Source of the DNA: Pseudomonas sp. Ant30-3
GTDB lineage: Bacteria > Pseudomonadota > Gammaproteobacteria > Pseudomonadales > Pseudomonadaceae
NCBI RefSeq assembly: GCF_000690905.1
Contig: NZ_JMCL01000016.1
Coordinates: 1 to 52,676 of the forward strand
Length of the DNA stretch: 52,676 nt
Direction of reading: 5' to 3'
Shown: positions 22,083-39,500 of the stretch, piece by piece
Position numbering within the stretch: the stretch's first letter is position 1
Layout of the letters: every line of letters begins with the position of its first letter
The notes under the pieces: model-generated
The model's database searches: none
What the model was told of the DNA's origin: nothing
What the model saw: the letters and a program-made list of their open reading frames with translations, nothing else
Position numbers and translations under genes: made by a program

Positions 22083-23324
22083 TCACTCGCCCTGTCGGGC
22101 CGGAGCGTCCAGTTCGAAAGCCGTGTGCAGGGCGCGCACAGCCAGCTCCAGGTACTTCTCTTCGATGACCACGGAAACCTTGATTTCCGAAGTCGAGATC
22201 ATCTGGATGTTGATGCTTTCTTTCGCCAGGGATTCGAACATGCGACTGGCCACGCCTGCGTGCGAGCGCATGCCGACGCCGACGATCGAGACCTTGGCGA
22301 TCTTGGTATCACCAACCACTTCACGAGCACCGATTTCATCAGCCGTCTTTTTCAGCACGGCTTCGGCGGCCTGGTAGTCGTTACGGTGCACGGTGAAGGT
22401 GAAGTCGGTGGTGTTATCGTGCGCAACGTTCTGCACGATCATGTCCACTTCGATGTTCGCGGCACTGATCGGGCCGAGAATCTTGAACGCAACGCCCGGG
22501 GTGTCTGGCACGCCACGGATGGTCAGCTTGGCTTCATCGCGATTGAAAGCGATGCCGGAAATGATCGGCTGTTCCATGGTTTCCTCTTCATCAATAGTAA
22601 TGAGGGTGCCCGGACCCTCCTTGAAGCTGTGCAGAACGCGCAGCGGTACGTTGTACTTGCCGGCGAATTCCACCGCACGGATCTGCAAGACCTTGGAACC
22701 GAGGCTGGCCATTTCCAGCATCTCTTCAAAGGTAATCTTGTCCAGACGCTGAGCCACGGAAACCACGCGCGGGTCGGTGGTGTAGACGCCATCGACATCG
22801 GTGTAGATCTGGCATTCGTCAGCCTTCAAGGCTGCCGCCAGCGCCACGCCGGTCGTGTCGGAACCGCCACGACCGAGGGTGGTGATGTTGCCGTGCTCGT
22901 CGACGCCCTGGAAACCGGCGACGACTACGACACGACCGGCCTTCAGGTCACCGCGAATTTTCTGATCGTCAATCTGCAAGATACGCGCTTTGTTGTGCGC
23001 GCTGTCCGTCAGAATCCGCACCTGATTGCCGGTGTAAGACACCGCCGGCACACCGCGCTTGATCAGCGCCATGGCCAACAGTGCAATCGTCACCTGCTCG
23101 CCGGTGGAAACGATGACATCCAGTTCACGCGGAACCGGCTGGTCGTCACCACTGATTTGCTTGGCCAGATCGATCAGACGGTTGGTCTCGCCGCTCATTG
23201 CAGACAGCACGACCACCAGGTCATCGCCGGCATCGCGGAATTTCTTAACCTTGTCGGCGACCTGCTCGATTCTCTCGACAGTGCCGACCGAGGTGCCTCC
23301 AAATTTCTGTACGATCAAAGCCAT
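22083..23324 (-). CDS. lysC: Aspartokinase
   Basis: Phosphorylates aspartate, the first step toward lysine, threonine and methionine. The 413 residues begin with the kinase signature VQKFGGTSVGTVERI and continue with LSAMSGETNRLID and GFQGVDEHGNITTLGRGGSD. Two ACT domains fill the C-terminal 150 residues (VDMIVQNVAHDNTTDFTFTV; ISTSEIKVSVVI), which bind lysine and threonine for feedback control. Length and layout match the monofunctional pseudomonad enzyme, in which an internal start can give a smaller regulatory subunit. It lies between alaS (90 bp upstream) and rsmA on the minus strand. Confidence 0.96.
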   Translation of the reverse strand: MALIVQKFGGTSVGTVERIEQVADKVKKFRDAGDDLVVVLSAMSGETNRLIDLAKQISGDDQPVPRELDVIVSTGEQVTIALLAMALIKRGVPAVSYTGNQVRILTDSAHNKARILQIDDQKIRGDLKAGRVVVVAGFQGVDEHGNITTLGRGGSDTTGVALAAALKADECQIYTDVDGVYTTDPRVVSVAQRLDKITFEEMLEMASLGSKVLQIRAVEFAGKYNVPLRVLHSFKEGPGTLITIDEEETMEQPIISGIAFNRDEAKLTIRGVPDTPGVAFKILGPISAANIEVDMIVQNVAHDNTTDFTFTVHRNDYQAAEAVLKKTADEIGAREVVGDTKIAKVSIVGVGMRSHAGVASRMFESLAKESINIQMISTSEIKVSVVIEEKYLELAVRALHTAFELDAPARQGE

Positions 23325-23414
23325 TTCAAAGCCGCCTCAGCCCATGAAGGGCGCCCAAATAATCAATCAAACAACGTTCCGGCCCGCACTGGACCGCGGG
23401 CCGGAAACGCTGCC

Positions 23415-26036
<2,622 letters not shown>

Positions 26037-26181
26037 AGGTTCTTCCACGGAGGCTGCGGCCAAAGGCCTGTGCGAAACGTCAACAGACGAAGCGACGGCA
26101 AAGGGCCGCATTATATCGGCCCTGCGCGCGGGGTACAGCGTGTTTATACGATAGAAACGGTCAATTGGACGGCTAACGCGA

Positions 26182-27186
26182 TCAGTTGCGGGAAAACTCG
26201 ACGAATGTCGCGACGACCTGCTCGATTTGCGCGCGGCTGACGTCCATGTGCGTGACCATGCGCAGACGACCGGCCGCACTCAACCTGATCCCGCGTTCAG
26301 CGGCGAAAGCCTTGATCGCTTCGGCCCTGTCGCCCATCTGCACGTAAACCATGTTGGTCTGCACTGGCTCTACTTCATAACCGGCAGCACGCAAACCTTC
26401 GGCCAGCCGTTCGGCATTGGCGTGGTCATCGGCCAGGCGCTGAACGTTGTGATCGAGCGCGTACAGGCCCGCCGCAGCCAGAATACCCGCCTGACGCATG
26501 CCACCACCGACCATTTTGCGCAGGCGCCGGGCCTTGCCAATCAAGTCGGCCGAACCGCACAACACCGAACCGATTGGCGCGCCGAGGCCTTTGGACAGGC
26601 AAACCGACACCGAATCGAAGTGCTGCGCGATCTCGCGGGCGTCCACCCCGAGTCTGACCGCTGCGTTGTACAACCGCGCGCCATCCAGATGCAGGGCCAA
26701 ACCGTGCGCGTGGGTGAAATGTCGCGCCTCGGCCAGATACTCCAGTGGCAGCACTTTGCCCTGCATGGTGTTTTCCAGTGCCAGCAAGCGGGTGCGGGCG
26801 AAATGGAAGTCGTCGGGCTTGATTGCCGCGGCGACGTGCGCCAGGTCCAGCGAACCGTCGGCCTGCACTTCCAGCGGTTGCGGCTGGATCGATCCGAGCA
26901 CCGCCGCGCCACCGCCCTCGTATTTGTAGGTGTGCGCCTGCTGACCGACGATGTATTCGTCTCCGCGCTCGCAGTGCGCCATCAGCCCGAGCAGGTTGCT
27001 CATGGTGCCTGTCGGCACAAACAACGCGGCGGCAAAACCCAGGCGCTTGGCCAACTCTGCTTCCAGCTGATTGACCGTCGGATCTTCGCCATACACGTCG
27101 TCACCGGTGGCCGCTGCGGCCATTGCGTCGAGCATTGCGGCGGAAGGTTGCGTGACGGTGTCGCTGCGAAGATCAATAACGCTCAT
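26182..27186 (-). CDS. ltaE: Low-specificity L-threonine aldolase
   Basis: PLP enzyme that cleaves threonine or allo-threonine to glycine and acetaldehyde. The 334 residues show the fold-type I pattern: an N-terminal [28 protein letters not shown], the aspartate in [14 protein letters not shown] and the PLP-binding lysine in [18 protein letters not shown] near residue 200. The C-terminal domain ends with [11 protein letters not shown]. It sits 145 bp upstream of alaS in transcription order and diverges from the FMN-riboswitch unit. Substrate range is a family property; the activity is confidently predicted. Confidence 0.92.
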   Translation of the reverse strand: MSVIDLRSDTVTQPSAAMLDAMAAAATGDDVYGEDPTVNQLEAELAKRLGFAAALFVPTGTMSNLLGLMAHCERGDEYIVGQQAHTYKYEGGGAAVLGSIQPQPLEVQADGSLDLAHVAAAIKPDDFHFARTRLLALENTMQGKVLPLEYLAEARHFTHAHGLALHLDGARLYNAAVRLGVDAREIAQHFDSVSVCLSKGLGAPIGSVLCGSADLIGKARRLRKMVGGGMRQAGILAAAGLYALDHNVQRLADDHANAERLAEGLRAAGYEVEPVQTNMVYVQMGDRAEAIKAFAAERGIRLSAAGRLRMVTHMDVSRAQIEQVVATFVEFSRN

Positions 27187-27383
27187 GAATCCGGCCTCTT
27201 TGAACTATGGAAATGCCTGTCAGGGTGGAATTACTGCGGCCTTGCCGACGATTAATCAACCCTCGCTGCAGGAAAAGGCTGATTGTTCCAACAGAAAAGT
27301 CGATAGCAATCATCAGATAGCCGCAATGCAGGCGCGAGAAATATGTGTTAAAAACGCTTCGCCGCCACACTTTCCGGCGGCAT
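27187..27383. other. Divergent promoter region of ltaE and the flavin unit
   Basis: About 200 bp without a gene between the ltaE start and the FMN riboswitch. It contains GCCGCC/GGCGGC inverted sequence (27361-27382) immediately before the aptamer, and must carry promoters for both directions. I see no recognised operator. Confidence 0.45.
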
Positions 27384-27557
27384 AAACGTTCTCAGGGCGG
27401 GGTGCAACTCCCCACCGGCGGTAATTGCGCGCAATGCGTATAGCCCGCGAGCGCTTGGCGGCAGACACGGTTTTGGCGGTGTCGGGCGGCAAGGTCAGCA
27501 GACCCGGTGTGATCCCGGGGCCGACGGTCATAGTCCGGATGAAGAGAGAACGGGATT
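27384..27557 (+). promoter_or_regulatory. FMN riboswitch (RFN element)
   Basis: The conserved RFN sequence blocks occur in order: TTCTCAGGGCGGGGTGCAAC, TCCCCACCGGCGGTA, then GAGCGCTTGGCGGCA, GGTCAGCAGACCCGGTGTGA, GGGCCGACGGTCATAGTCCG and the closing GAGAGAAC. It controls the lumazine synthase 100 bp downstream, lowering expression when FMN is plentiful. Confidence 0.96.
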
Positions 27558-27658
27558 GACACCAGAGGGCCGTCCGCGCGCATTCGTGCGTGCCGTGCGC
27601 CCCCTTGAATCCCCTTCGATTCATATGCCCTGTTTTTTACATAAACAGGAGTCAGAAC

Positions 27659-28168
27659 ATGCAACCCACCGCAATCGACAGCAAAAGCAAAAACCATCAG
27701 GGCGAGCGCGTCGCGTTTATCCAGGCCTGCTGGCACAAGGAAATCGTTGACCAGAGTCGCCAGGGCTTCGTTACCGAAATGATCGCTCAGGGGTATCAGG
27801 AATCGGAGATCGATTTCTTCGAAGTCGGCGGCGCGTTTGAAATTCCTCTGCACGCCAAGCTGCTGGCCAAGTCTGGTCGCTATGCCGGGATTGTCGCGGC
27901 AGGTCTGGTGGTCGACGGCGGGATCTACCGGCACGAATTCGTCGCCCAATCGGTGATCAGCGCCCTGATGCAGGTTCAGCTGGAAACCGAAGTGCCCGTG
28001 TTCTCGGTGGTGCTGACCCCGCATCATTTCCATGCAGGCGAAGAGCATCAGAAGTTCTTCTTCGAGCACTTTGTGCACAAGGGTCAGGAAGCGGCAAAGA
28101 CGTGTGCGGATACGCTGCAGAAGGTGCGGGCATTGCGTCGCAGCGAGCCGCGCGCGGTAGCCATGTAG
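27659..28168 (+). CDS. ribH2: 6,7-dimethyl-8-ribityllumazine synthase, RibH2 type
   Basis: Makes the lumazine precursor of riboflavin. The 169 residues resemble the Brucella RibH2 lineage (decameric, virulence- and stress-associated) rather than the icosahedral RibH: IQACWHKEIVDQSRQGFV, VGGAFEIPLHAKLLAKSGRY, then VVDGGIYRHEFVAQSVISAL and VFSVVLTPHHFHAGEEHQKF, with the catalytic histidine in this last stretch. The ATG follows CAGGAG. It is the only gene of its transcript and is under a full FMN riboswitch, so its synthesis is linked directly to flavin demand. It is probably a second copy besides a housekeeping ribH elsewhere. Confidence 0.93.
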   Translation: MQPTAIDSKSKNHQGERVAFIQACWHKEIVDQSRQGFVTEMIAQGYQESEIDFFEVGGAFEIPLHAKLLAKSGRYAGIVAAGLVVDGGIYRHEFVAQSVISALMQVQLETEVPVFSVVLTPHHFHAGEEHQKFFFEHFVHKGQEAAKTCADTLQKVRALRRSEPRAVAM

Positions 28169-28178
28169 TCACCGAATC

Positions 28179-28267
28179 TGTAGGAGCCGGCTCGCTGGCG
28201 ATTTCAGTCGAACAGGCGACTCATCATCAACTGTTCTGGCCCTATCGCCAGCAAGCCGGCTACTACA
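28179..28267. repeat. Pseudomonad REP pair (REPIN-like)
   Basis: TGTAGGAGCCGGCTCGCTGG and CCAGCAAGCCGGCTACTACA face each other across about 45 bp between convergent ribH2 and astE. A palindromic short repeat family found again at 34818-34900. Confidence 0.8.
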
Positions 28268-28295
28268 GAGGATTCATGCCGTATGCCGAACGGGT

Positions 28296-29303
28296 TCAGG
28301 CCAGGTTTTCATCGGTAGCCGGCACGATCAGGATGCCCGCGCGCAATCCGTTCTTGACCTTGGGGTTCGGGAAGATGATACGGGCGCCCTCTTCCTCAAT
28401 GATCCAGCGCGTCTGGGCGATGTCTTCGGCCAGCACGTAACCGATTTCCAGTTCGGAAAAATTCTCGATGTCGGCTGGCAGGTTCAGACGGAAACTGTCG
28501 CTGTGCTTGATGATTTCCCGGGCGACACTGAACAGCTGCAAACCGTCCAGATGGTCCTCAGCTGGCGGCTCGGTGCCGTCAATGATCTGCTTGATTCTGG
28601 TTTCCAGCAGATCGACATTAACCCCGTCGTTTTGCCCGAACGGCCGCGCCTTGCCCAGCTCCAGGGTGAAAGACTCGGCACCCAGTTTGTCGTAGGTGTA
28701 CGAGCTGAAAACGATAGAGGGTTTGTTCTGCAGCAATACCGCTTCCATCCCGGCATCGCGCAAGCGGCTCAATTGCTGGCGGGAATGCTGGCGACCTTCG
28801 GCCCAGGGATACAAGGCGAATTGCTCGATTTTCGAACCGCGAATGGCCGTGTGCAAATCGTAGTGCAGACGCTCACGGTCAGGCAGGCTGAAGAAACTCG
28901 CCGCCAGCCGCTCCAGTTCACAAGCGCGCAACGCTTCGAAACCGCTGGTTTGCTCGTGACGACCGTTAAACAGCCGATTGACGTCCTGCTCGATGAAACG
29001 CTCGCCTTTGCGAATCGCTTCCGGGTTGCCGAACAAAAACAAAATGCGTGCGCGCGGCTTCAAATCCCCGCGAGCGATGTCATGCAACAGGCGATCGAGC
29101 AACTCGATCGGCGCCGTTTCGTTACCGTGGATGCCGGCTGACAGCAGCAGGTCCAGGCCATTGTCGCGAGCTTGCGGTGGCCGGACTTCCAGCGCACCTT
29201 CGCTCAACCAGCGCATCCGCACGCCTTCGACAGTCAGTTGAGTCTTCTCCGCCGGTTCGCGGCCGGCGAGGGTCAGTTCAAGCAGTTTGCCGAGGGCGAG
29301 CAT
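28296..29303 (-). CDS. astE: Succinylglutamate desuccinylase (AstE/AruE)
   Basis: Last step of the arginine succinyltransferase pathway: hydrolyses N-succinylglutamate to glutamate and succinate. The 335-residue zinc carboxypeptidase-like protein has the metal ligands His and Glu in [18 protein letters not shown] near residue 65 and the third histidine in [19 protein letters not shown] near 155, plus the catalytic glutamate region [15 protein letters not shown] near 215. The ATG at 29303 is the real start; ten upstream in-frame residues have no support. It is the last gene of the aruCFGDB-E set, 11 bp after a small conserved gene. Confidence 0.95.
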   Translation of the reverse strand: MLALGKLLELTLAGREPAEKTQLTVEGVRMRWLSEGALEVRPPQARDNGLDLLLSAGIHGNETAPIELLDRLLHDIARGDLKPRARILFLFGNPEAIRKGERFIEQDVNRLFNGRHEQTSGFEALRACELERLAASFFSLPDRERLHYDLHTAIRGSKIEQFALYPWAEGRQHSRQQLSRLRDAGMEAVLLQNKPSIVFSSYTYDKLGAESFTLELGKARPFGQNDGVNVDLLETRIKQIIDGTEPPAEDHLDGLQLFSVAREIIKHSDSFRLNLPADIENFSELEIGYVLAEDIAQTRWIIEEEGARIIFPNPKVKNGLRAGILIVPATDENLA

Positions 29304-29314
29304 AGAGCGATTCC

Positions 29315-29605
29315 TTAATGGTCGTGGTTGCAATCCGGGCCGTGCACGTGGTCCTCGTCGTCGCCGACGTCGGCCGGTTCCATTTCCAGTTGCAGACTTA
29401 CCAGATTAGTCGCCAATGGGCGCAGCAGCAGGTTGGCGTATTCAGCGTCACCTTCTTCAACGTCCACACCGATCAGCAGCTGGCCGCGACCGTCTTGCTG
29501 AATCCACAGCTCTTTGCCTTGCCACATGACCGCGACGCGGGTGCAGGAAGTTTCCAGTTGCGTGCCGTCGGTGTCTTCAAGGATCAGCTGCAGGGTATCG
29601 CTCAT
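29315..29605 (-). CDS. Small hypothetical protein conserved in the aru operon, metal-binding-like tail
   Basis: A 96-residue protein lying between aruB and aruE, where P. aeruginosa also has a small uncharacterised gene (PA0900, recalled). Most of the chain is a beta-rich domain ([40 protein letters not shown]). The C-terminal end, [15 protein letters not shown], is rich in His, Asp and Cys and looks able to bind metal. Since its neighbour AruE is a zinc enzyme, a metal-supply or stabilising role is conceivable but unproven. Possibly it only happens to be acidic. Confidence 0.8.
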   Translation of the reverse strand: MSDTLQLILEDTDGTQLETSCTRVAVMWQGKELWIQQDGRGQLLIGVDVEEGDAEYANLLLRPLATNLVSLQLEMEPADVGDDEDHVHGPDCNHDH

Positions 29606-29665
29606 GTTTTTACGCTCTCATCTGGAGATAAAGCGGCGCGCAGGAAAAGCAGCGCGCGCCGGTTT

Positions 29666-31012
29666 TCAATTGATCTGGAATGGATAAACCGCGCCCAGTT
29701 TAAGGATTTGCGTCAGTTCATCCAGTGCCGTCCGGCATTCAAGCAGCAATTGCGGGTCCGCAAGATCGGTTTCGGCCATGCGGTCGCGGTAGTACTTGTC
29801 GACCCATTCGGTCAGCGTGCCGTACAACGGTGCCGTCATGATAACGCCTGGATTGACGGCCGCCAGTTCGGTTTCATTCAAGGCCACGCGCAACCTCAGG
29901 CAAGCAGGGCCACCGCCGTTCTGCATGCTTTGCTTGAGATCGAAAACTTTCACTTCGCGGATCAGCCCGCCGGTGCTGGTCAAACCCTGCAGGTATTGCC
30001 AGACACGTTCGTTGCCACGGCACTCTTCCGGCACAATCAACAGCATCGAGCCGTCAGGACGCGACAGCAACTGGCTATTGAACAGGTAGGACCGAACCGC
30101 GTCGTCCACGGTAACGGCGGAACGCGGTACGCACACAGACTGAAATTTCCCACCGACTTTGGCGAGTTTGCGCGCCAATTCGTCGAGCACCTGTTCGGTG
30201 TCGAGGAACGCGTCCTCGTGATAGAACAACACTTCGCCGTTGCCCACCGCGATCACGTCGTTGTGAAACACGCCCTGATCGATCACCGACGGATTCTGCT
30301 GACCGTAGACCACGCCGTCTTCGCTCAGGCCATGCAAACGGGCCACCGCTTGCGAAGCTTCGAGGGTCTGGCGTGCCGGGTATTTCTGCGGCGCCGGATA
30401 ACGGTTGTCAAAGGCGCTGCGGCCGAACACGAAAAACTCGACGCCTGCTTCGCCATAATCCCGGCAGAAACGCGTGTGGTTGGCCGCACCTTCGTCACCG
30501 AATTGCGCCACCGCTGGCAATGCGGCGTGGTGCGCGAAGTGTTTTTGATCGGCGAACATCGCGCCGAGCACGCGGCTGGTGGTCGGGTGTTCGATGCTGC
30601 GGTGGTATTTGCAGTTGAGGTTGGCGGCGGTGAAATGCACGCGGCCATCGGCGGTGTCGGCGCTCGGGCTGACAGTGGCGGCGTTGGCCACCCACATGCT
30701 CGACGCCGAGCAACTGGCAACCAGCAACGGCATCGCATCCTTCGCGGCTTTTTCGATCACCTGAGCGTCGCTGCCGCTGAAGCCGAGGCGGCGCAGCGCG
30801 GCGACGTCGGGGCGTTCCTGCGGCGCGAGCACACCTTGTTGAAAGCCCATTTCCATCAGCGCTTTCATTTTGGCCAGGCCTTGCAGCGCAGCTTCCTTCG
30901 GGTTCGAAGATTGCTGGCTGTTGCTCTGGGAGGCGACGTTGCCGTAAGACAAACCGCCGTAGTTATGGGTCGGCCCCACTAGACCGTCAAAATTGACTTC
31001 ACAGGATTTCAT
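29666..31012 (-). CDS. astB: Succinylarginine dihydrolase (AstB/AruB)
   Basis: Second pathway step: removes two ammonia and one CO2 from N-succinylarginine to yield succinylornithine. The 448-residue protein begins with the family signature [20 protein letters not shown], has a [14 protein letters not shown] stretch near residue 240 with the active-site histidine, and [16 protein letters not shown] near 370 with the nucleophilic cysteine. It belongs to the amidinotransferase-type pentein fold. Separated from aruD by 160 bp containing a REP pair, and from the small downstream gene by 60 bp. All residues expected for activity are present. Confidence 0.96.
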   Translation of the reverse strand: MKSCEVNFDGLVGPTHNYGGLSYGNVASQSNSQQSSNPKEAALQGLAKMKALMEMGFQQGVLAPQERPDVAALRRLGFSGSDAQVIEKAAKDAMPLLVASCSASSMWVANAATVSPSADTADGRVHFTAANLNCKYHRSIEHPTTSRVLGAMFADQKHFAHHAALPAVAQFGDEGAANHTRFCRDYGEAGVEFFVFGRSAFDNRYPAPQKYPARQTLEASQAVARLHGLSEDGVVYGQQNPSVIDQGVFHNDVIAVGNGEVLFYHEDAFLDTEQVLDELARKLAKVGGKFQSVCVPRSAVTVDDAVRSYLFNSQLLSRPDGSMLLIVPEECRGNERVWQYLQGLTSTGGLIREVKVFDLKQSMQNGGGPACLRLRVALNETELAAVNPGVIMTAPLYGTLTEWVDKYYRDRMAETDLADPQLLLECRTALDELTQILKLGAVYPFQIN

Positions 31013-31078
31013 CAGCGAGGCTCCACGGGAATCGGGTGTATGGCTTCAGTTACTATTCTTTTGGACCGCGGCGCGGCC

Positions 31079-31168
31079 TTCGCGAGCAGGCTCGCTCCCA
31101 CAGGGGTTGCGTCGGACACAAAATGTGTGACGACCACTGAACCTGTGGGAGCGGGCTTGCCCGCGAAT
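31079..31168. repeat. REP pair inside the aru operon
   Basis: CGCGAGCAGGCTCGCTCCCA and GTGGGAGCGGGCTTGCCCGC face each other in the gap between aruD and aruB, a different REP subclass from the one at 34818. Confidence 0.78.
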
Positions 31169-31173
31169 GGCCG

Positions 31174-33665
<2,492 letters not shown>

Positions 33666-33737
33666 GCTATCTCCTCAAACGGGCCGCTTGCGCCGCCCGT
33701 GAAACTCGCTGCTTTTCAGCATTCTTTACAGCAGCCG

Positions 33738-34757
33738 TCAGACCGCGACCAGGCGCACGCTGGCACCTTCACCGACGCCCAGGGCTTCGGCCGCTTCCAG
33801 GTCCAGAACCACCGGTTTGCCCGGCGCGTAATCGAGCTCGAGCAACACGGCGCGGTAATCCTGCAACTGCGCGTTGGCCACCAGGTATTGGCGGCCGACG
33901 CCTTTGACGGTCTCGCCGATTTTCACCGGCACTACGCGGCTCTGGGCGATCGAACGAATCCCCGAAACACGTGCGTGCAGGGTCGGGCCGCCGTCGAAAA
34001 TATCGATGTAATGATCGGTCTCGAAGCCTTCGCGCATCAGGATGTCGAAAGTGATCTGCGCACGCGGGTGCACCTGGCCCATCGCTTCTTGCGCGGTGTC
34101 CGGCAGCAACGGCACGTAGATTGGATAGTGCGGCATCAGTTCGGCGAGGAAGGTGCGGCTCTTCAGCCCGCACAGACGCTCGGCAGCGGCGTAGTTGAGG
34201 TCGAAGAAATTGCGCCCGATCGCGTCCCAGAACGGCGAGTCGCCATTCTCGTCGCTGTAGCCAACGATTTCGGTCACTACCGAATCGGCGAAGCGTTCAG
34301 GGTGGCTGGCGACAAACAGCAGGCGCCCGCGCGAGTTAAGCTCCGACCACGCCGAACCCACCAGCTCCGGCAGCACGTAGAAACTGGTCAGCAAGCTGTT
34401 GCCGGTCAGGTCGTGGCACTGCGAGAGCACGTGGATCTTGTTGTGGATCTTCAGCTCGCGGGAAGCGTGCACGAAGGTTTCGTTGCGAAAGCTGTAGAAC
34501 GGCTCGGAATATCCCGCCGAGGCGACGATGGCCGAGCAACCGGCCAGTTTGCCGGTGGCGCTGTCTTCGAGGACGAAGAAGTAGCTTTCTTCACCGTTGA
34601 AGCTGACTTCGGCGGCAAACGAAGCTTCGCTTGCGGCGATCTTGTCGCTCAGGCGCTCGACATCATCCGGCAAGGAAGTGACACCAATCGGGCTGTCCGC
34701 AGCCAGACGCTGTACTTCGCCCAGATCAGCCATTTGCGCGGGGCGCATCACCAGCAT
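33738..34757 (-). CDS. aruF: Arginine N-succinyltransferase, alpha subunit (AruF/AstA-I)
   Basis: Partner subunit of AruG in the heteromeric enzyme. The 339 residues follow the same plan: MLVMRPAQMADLGEVQRLAA, GVTSLPDDVERLSDKIAASE, YFFVLEDSATGKLAGCSAIV and HYIDIFDGGPTLHARVSGIR near residue 260. Gene order (after aruC and before aruG) identifies it as the alpha subunit. AGGAGTGACACC precedes the ATG. The gap to aruC (216 bp) contains a REPIN, which may uncouple expression of the two parts of the operon. Confidence 0.95.
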   Translation of the reverse strand: MLVMRPAQMADLGEVQRLAADSPIGVTSLPDDVERLSDKIAASEASFAAEVSFNGEESYFFVLEDSATGKLAGCSAIVASAGYSEPFYSFRNETFVHASRELKIHNKIHVLSQCHDLTGNSLLTSFYVLPELVGSAWSELNSRGRLLFVASHPERFADSVVTEIVGYSDENGDSPFWDAIGRNFFDLNYAAAERLCGLKSRTFLAELMPHYPIYVPLLPDTAQEAMGQVHPRAQITFDILMREGFETDHYIDIFDGGPTLHARVSGIRSIAQSRVVPVKIGETVKGVGRQYLVANAQLQDYRAVLLELDYAPGKPVVLDLEAAEALGVGEGASVRLVAV

Positions 34758-34817
34758 GGTGTCACTCCTTTTTCATACTCTTGAGGAAAATAAGCCGAAC
34801 CCGGTCTGACACACCTT

Positions 34818-34900
34818 TGTAGGAGCCGGCTTGCTGGCGATGGCGGTCGCATGATCGACGCAAGGCTCAGGGCCTCATCGCCAGCAAGCCGGCTCCTACA
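34818..34900. repeat. REPIN between aruC and aruF
   Basis: A 25-bp perfect inverted repeat (TGTAGGAGCCGGCTTGCTGG and its complement) separated by about 33 bp. Typical mobile palindrome of P. fluorescens-group genomes; the hairpin could affect the operon's mRNA. Confidence 0.85.
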
Positions 34901-34973
34901 GAGGTGAAGCGTCAGGGTGGGTCCGGCATAAAATTTTGATCGACGCCTGAACAGTCAGGCGTCGAAGGGTCTA

Positions 34974-36512
<1,539 letters not shown>

Positions 36513-39500
36513 ATGCAGCCCTCAGCAGATCAGTCACGCAAAAACCCTCCAACGGTCGTACGCCCCGACAGTCACTATCAACACCTCCAGCAAGTTATCC
36601 CGCAATGGTTGGGCAACACCTCATCGACCCGACGCGAGGCGCTGAAAAACACTCAACCCGACCTTCACCCCGCGTTGAAAACCGCGACCGAGGCACAGCA
36701 TCAAGCGCTGGTGGCACTCAACGCCGAGCACTGGACGGCGCAGGATGACGTCGACCAGCAGCTCGAGCATTTCCGGGACGCCAGCGCTTTCGCCGAACCC
36801 CTGCTTAAAGAAGCCCTGAAAAGCCGCTTCGGCCTGGAACTGGACGTGAAGAGCACTTTTCTGCGTCTTTACGTACCGCTGAGCACTGCGCTGTTTCCGA
36901 TCAAGACCGGCGCCCGTGCCTGGACCGTGTCGCTGCTGGATGCGGCTTTGCATAACTTCGACAAGGATGAAAGCGCCGACACGGCCTACGAGGCCGACTC
37001 GACCTTCATCACCGCGCCTTCAACCACCGGCCAGTTCGACACCCTGCCTGCCCTGAAGAAAACAGTGCCGATCCCGACCTTCATCAAAATGTGCCGGGAA
37101 CTGGACATCGGCGGCCAGTACAAAACGTACCTCGAAGACCACCTTGGCATTTCCGATGCGAGCACCGCGAAGACATTGCGGGACAAGATTGACGCGAGCC
37201 AGAAAGCCGCATTGAAAGCCGCCCTGCAGATGGCCCGCCTGAAACGCGACATTCGCGAAACTTCTTTTCTGTTGATCAACGGGTTGCTCGATGGTTTGCA
37301 AGGCATGCGCGTGGATGGCGAGGCGTTGGCCTGCCATGACCTGACGATGATGTCGGCCTCGCTGACGGGCATCGTTATCTTTGCGCCCAACCCTGAAAGC
37401 GCGCGCAAGACTGTCAGGGTTGTGGCCTACGTGCCGGATGACCCGGAGCACCCGATCAAGGAATACGCATCGACCGCTGAGATGGCCGTTGAACTGACCC
37501 GGCAGTTGCGCTCCAACGATTACCAGCGCTTCTTCAGTCGCTTTGTGAACCATGACCAGCGCGGTTTTTTCTTCGCCAACCTGAATGAACGTCTGAGCAA
37601 AATAAAATGGCATCCACCGGTGGCGGGCGACTCCCGGCCACCGTGGCGGGAAGCGCCGGCCGACAACCCGAATCTGCAGTTCGCTGTCTCACCCATTGCC
37701 GGCGATCTTTGGCGGCACCTTTATCAAACCAAGCTCAACAAGATCCTCAACGATGCGGCGGTGCAGGCCGTGCCGACTGCCGCGGTCGATCGAGCGACGC
37801 GCTGGGCGGTCTGGGATTCGCTGGTGAAAATTGCCTCGACGATTCTCGAAACGGCGGCGTTCGTGATCGCGCCGTTCGTGCCCGTGCTGGGTGAAGCGAT
37901 GATGGCTTACATGGCTTATCAGATGCTCGACCAGACTTTCGAAGGCATCGTCGAATGGGCGCAAGGGCGAACCACTGAAGCGTTCGAGCACCTGATGGGG
38001 ACCGTCGAATCCATGATCCAGCTGGGTATGTTCGCAGTGGGTGGCGCGATTGTTGCCGGTGAGTTCCGCAAGGTATTGCCCGCCGAAGTGGTGGCATTCA
38101 TCGACCGCTACAAACCTGTGCAATTGGCCAACGGACAAACCCGCTACTGGGATCCGGAGCTGAGCCGTTACCAACAAGAAGGCGCCCCGCCCGAACATTC
38201 CAGGCCCGACGACAAGGGCCTGCACCAGCACGAAGGGAAACAGTTGTTGCCTCTGGAAGATGCGCATTTTGCCGTCAGCGAAGGCGCGCATCCGGGCGAT
38301 TACCAGATCGACCATCCAACCCGAGCGGATGCCTACAAGCCACAGTTGCGACACAACGGCGATGGCGCCTGGCACACCGAACTCGAGCGGCCGCTTGAGT
38401 GGGACAAACCTACATTGCTGCGTCGCATCGGCCACGCTGTCGAATCGTTTTCGCCCGCTCAGCGCGAAACCATTCTGAAAGTCAGCGGCTATAACGAAGG
38501 CGCGTTGCGGCGGATGCACGTCAATCAGGAATCGCTGCCACCGTTGCTGGCCGACAGCATCAAGCGCTTCAAAATCGATCAGCAACTCCAGCAATTCGCC
38601 GAGCGGCTGAACAGCGATGTGCCGGCCGAATATCTGCGCGCCGACCCGCTGACGCAGCTGCAGATCCTGGCCGAACACGGGCGCTGGCCATCGCGCAAAA
38701 ACCTGCGCTTTGTGGGCAATGAGGGCGAGATCAACTGGCAATCCTCCGTCGACCAAAGTCTGCCCGTGACGGACATTCGCGGTGACCGCCTGATCGATGG
38801 CGATGTCCTCAAAACGCTGCTGCGTTTGCTGGATGAACAGGACAGCAAGGCATTGCTCGGCGAAACCTTCGGCGGCCACACCCCCAGTCTCGAACTGCGC
38901 ACCCGGACCCTGCGAAAACAACTGGTGGAGCTGGCCGGGCAACAACGGACGTCGATGTTCGAGGCGCGTTATCAGGCGCTTGAGCGTAATGAAGACCCGC
39001 TGGCGGATCGCCTCTCGCAACACGATCCCCAGTTACCGGCCAGCGTGACCCGTGAATTGCTCGACACCGCCAGCGGCTCCGAACTGTTGCAGATCAGTGA
39101 AGGACAGCTGCCGGCGCGACAGCAGCAACTCATGCACCTGGCCGATCAGGAAGTGCGCCTCACCCGCGCTTATGAAGGGCTGGAGCTGGCGTCCGTGAGC
39201 AACCCGGACAGCGACACTCTGGCGCTGCACAGCCTGAAAAATCTGCCGGGCTGGACCGGCAACGTTCGCTTCGAAATCCGTGACGGTGATGTCGACGGTC
39301 CGTTGCTCGACAGCACCGGAGCGTCCGAGGCACCGATTCAGAAAGTCCTGGTGCGACGCGCCGATGATACCTGGCAACCTTTCGATGAACGTGGCCAGGA
39401 ACTGCATTCGGCGGGCGACTTTTATTCCAGCGTGCTGCGCGCACTGCCCGACGCGGAGCGCGATTCGCTGAACATCCACATCGGTGAGGGTGAGCAGCTG

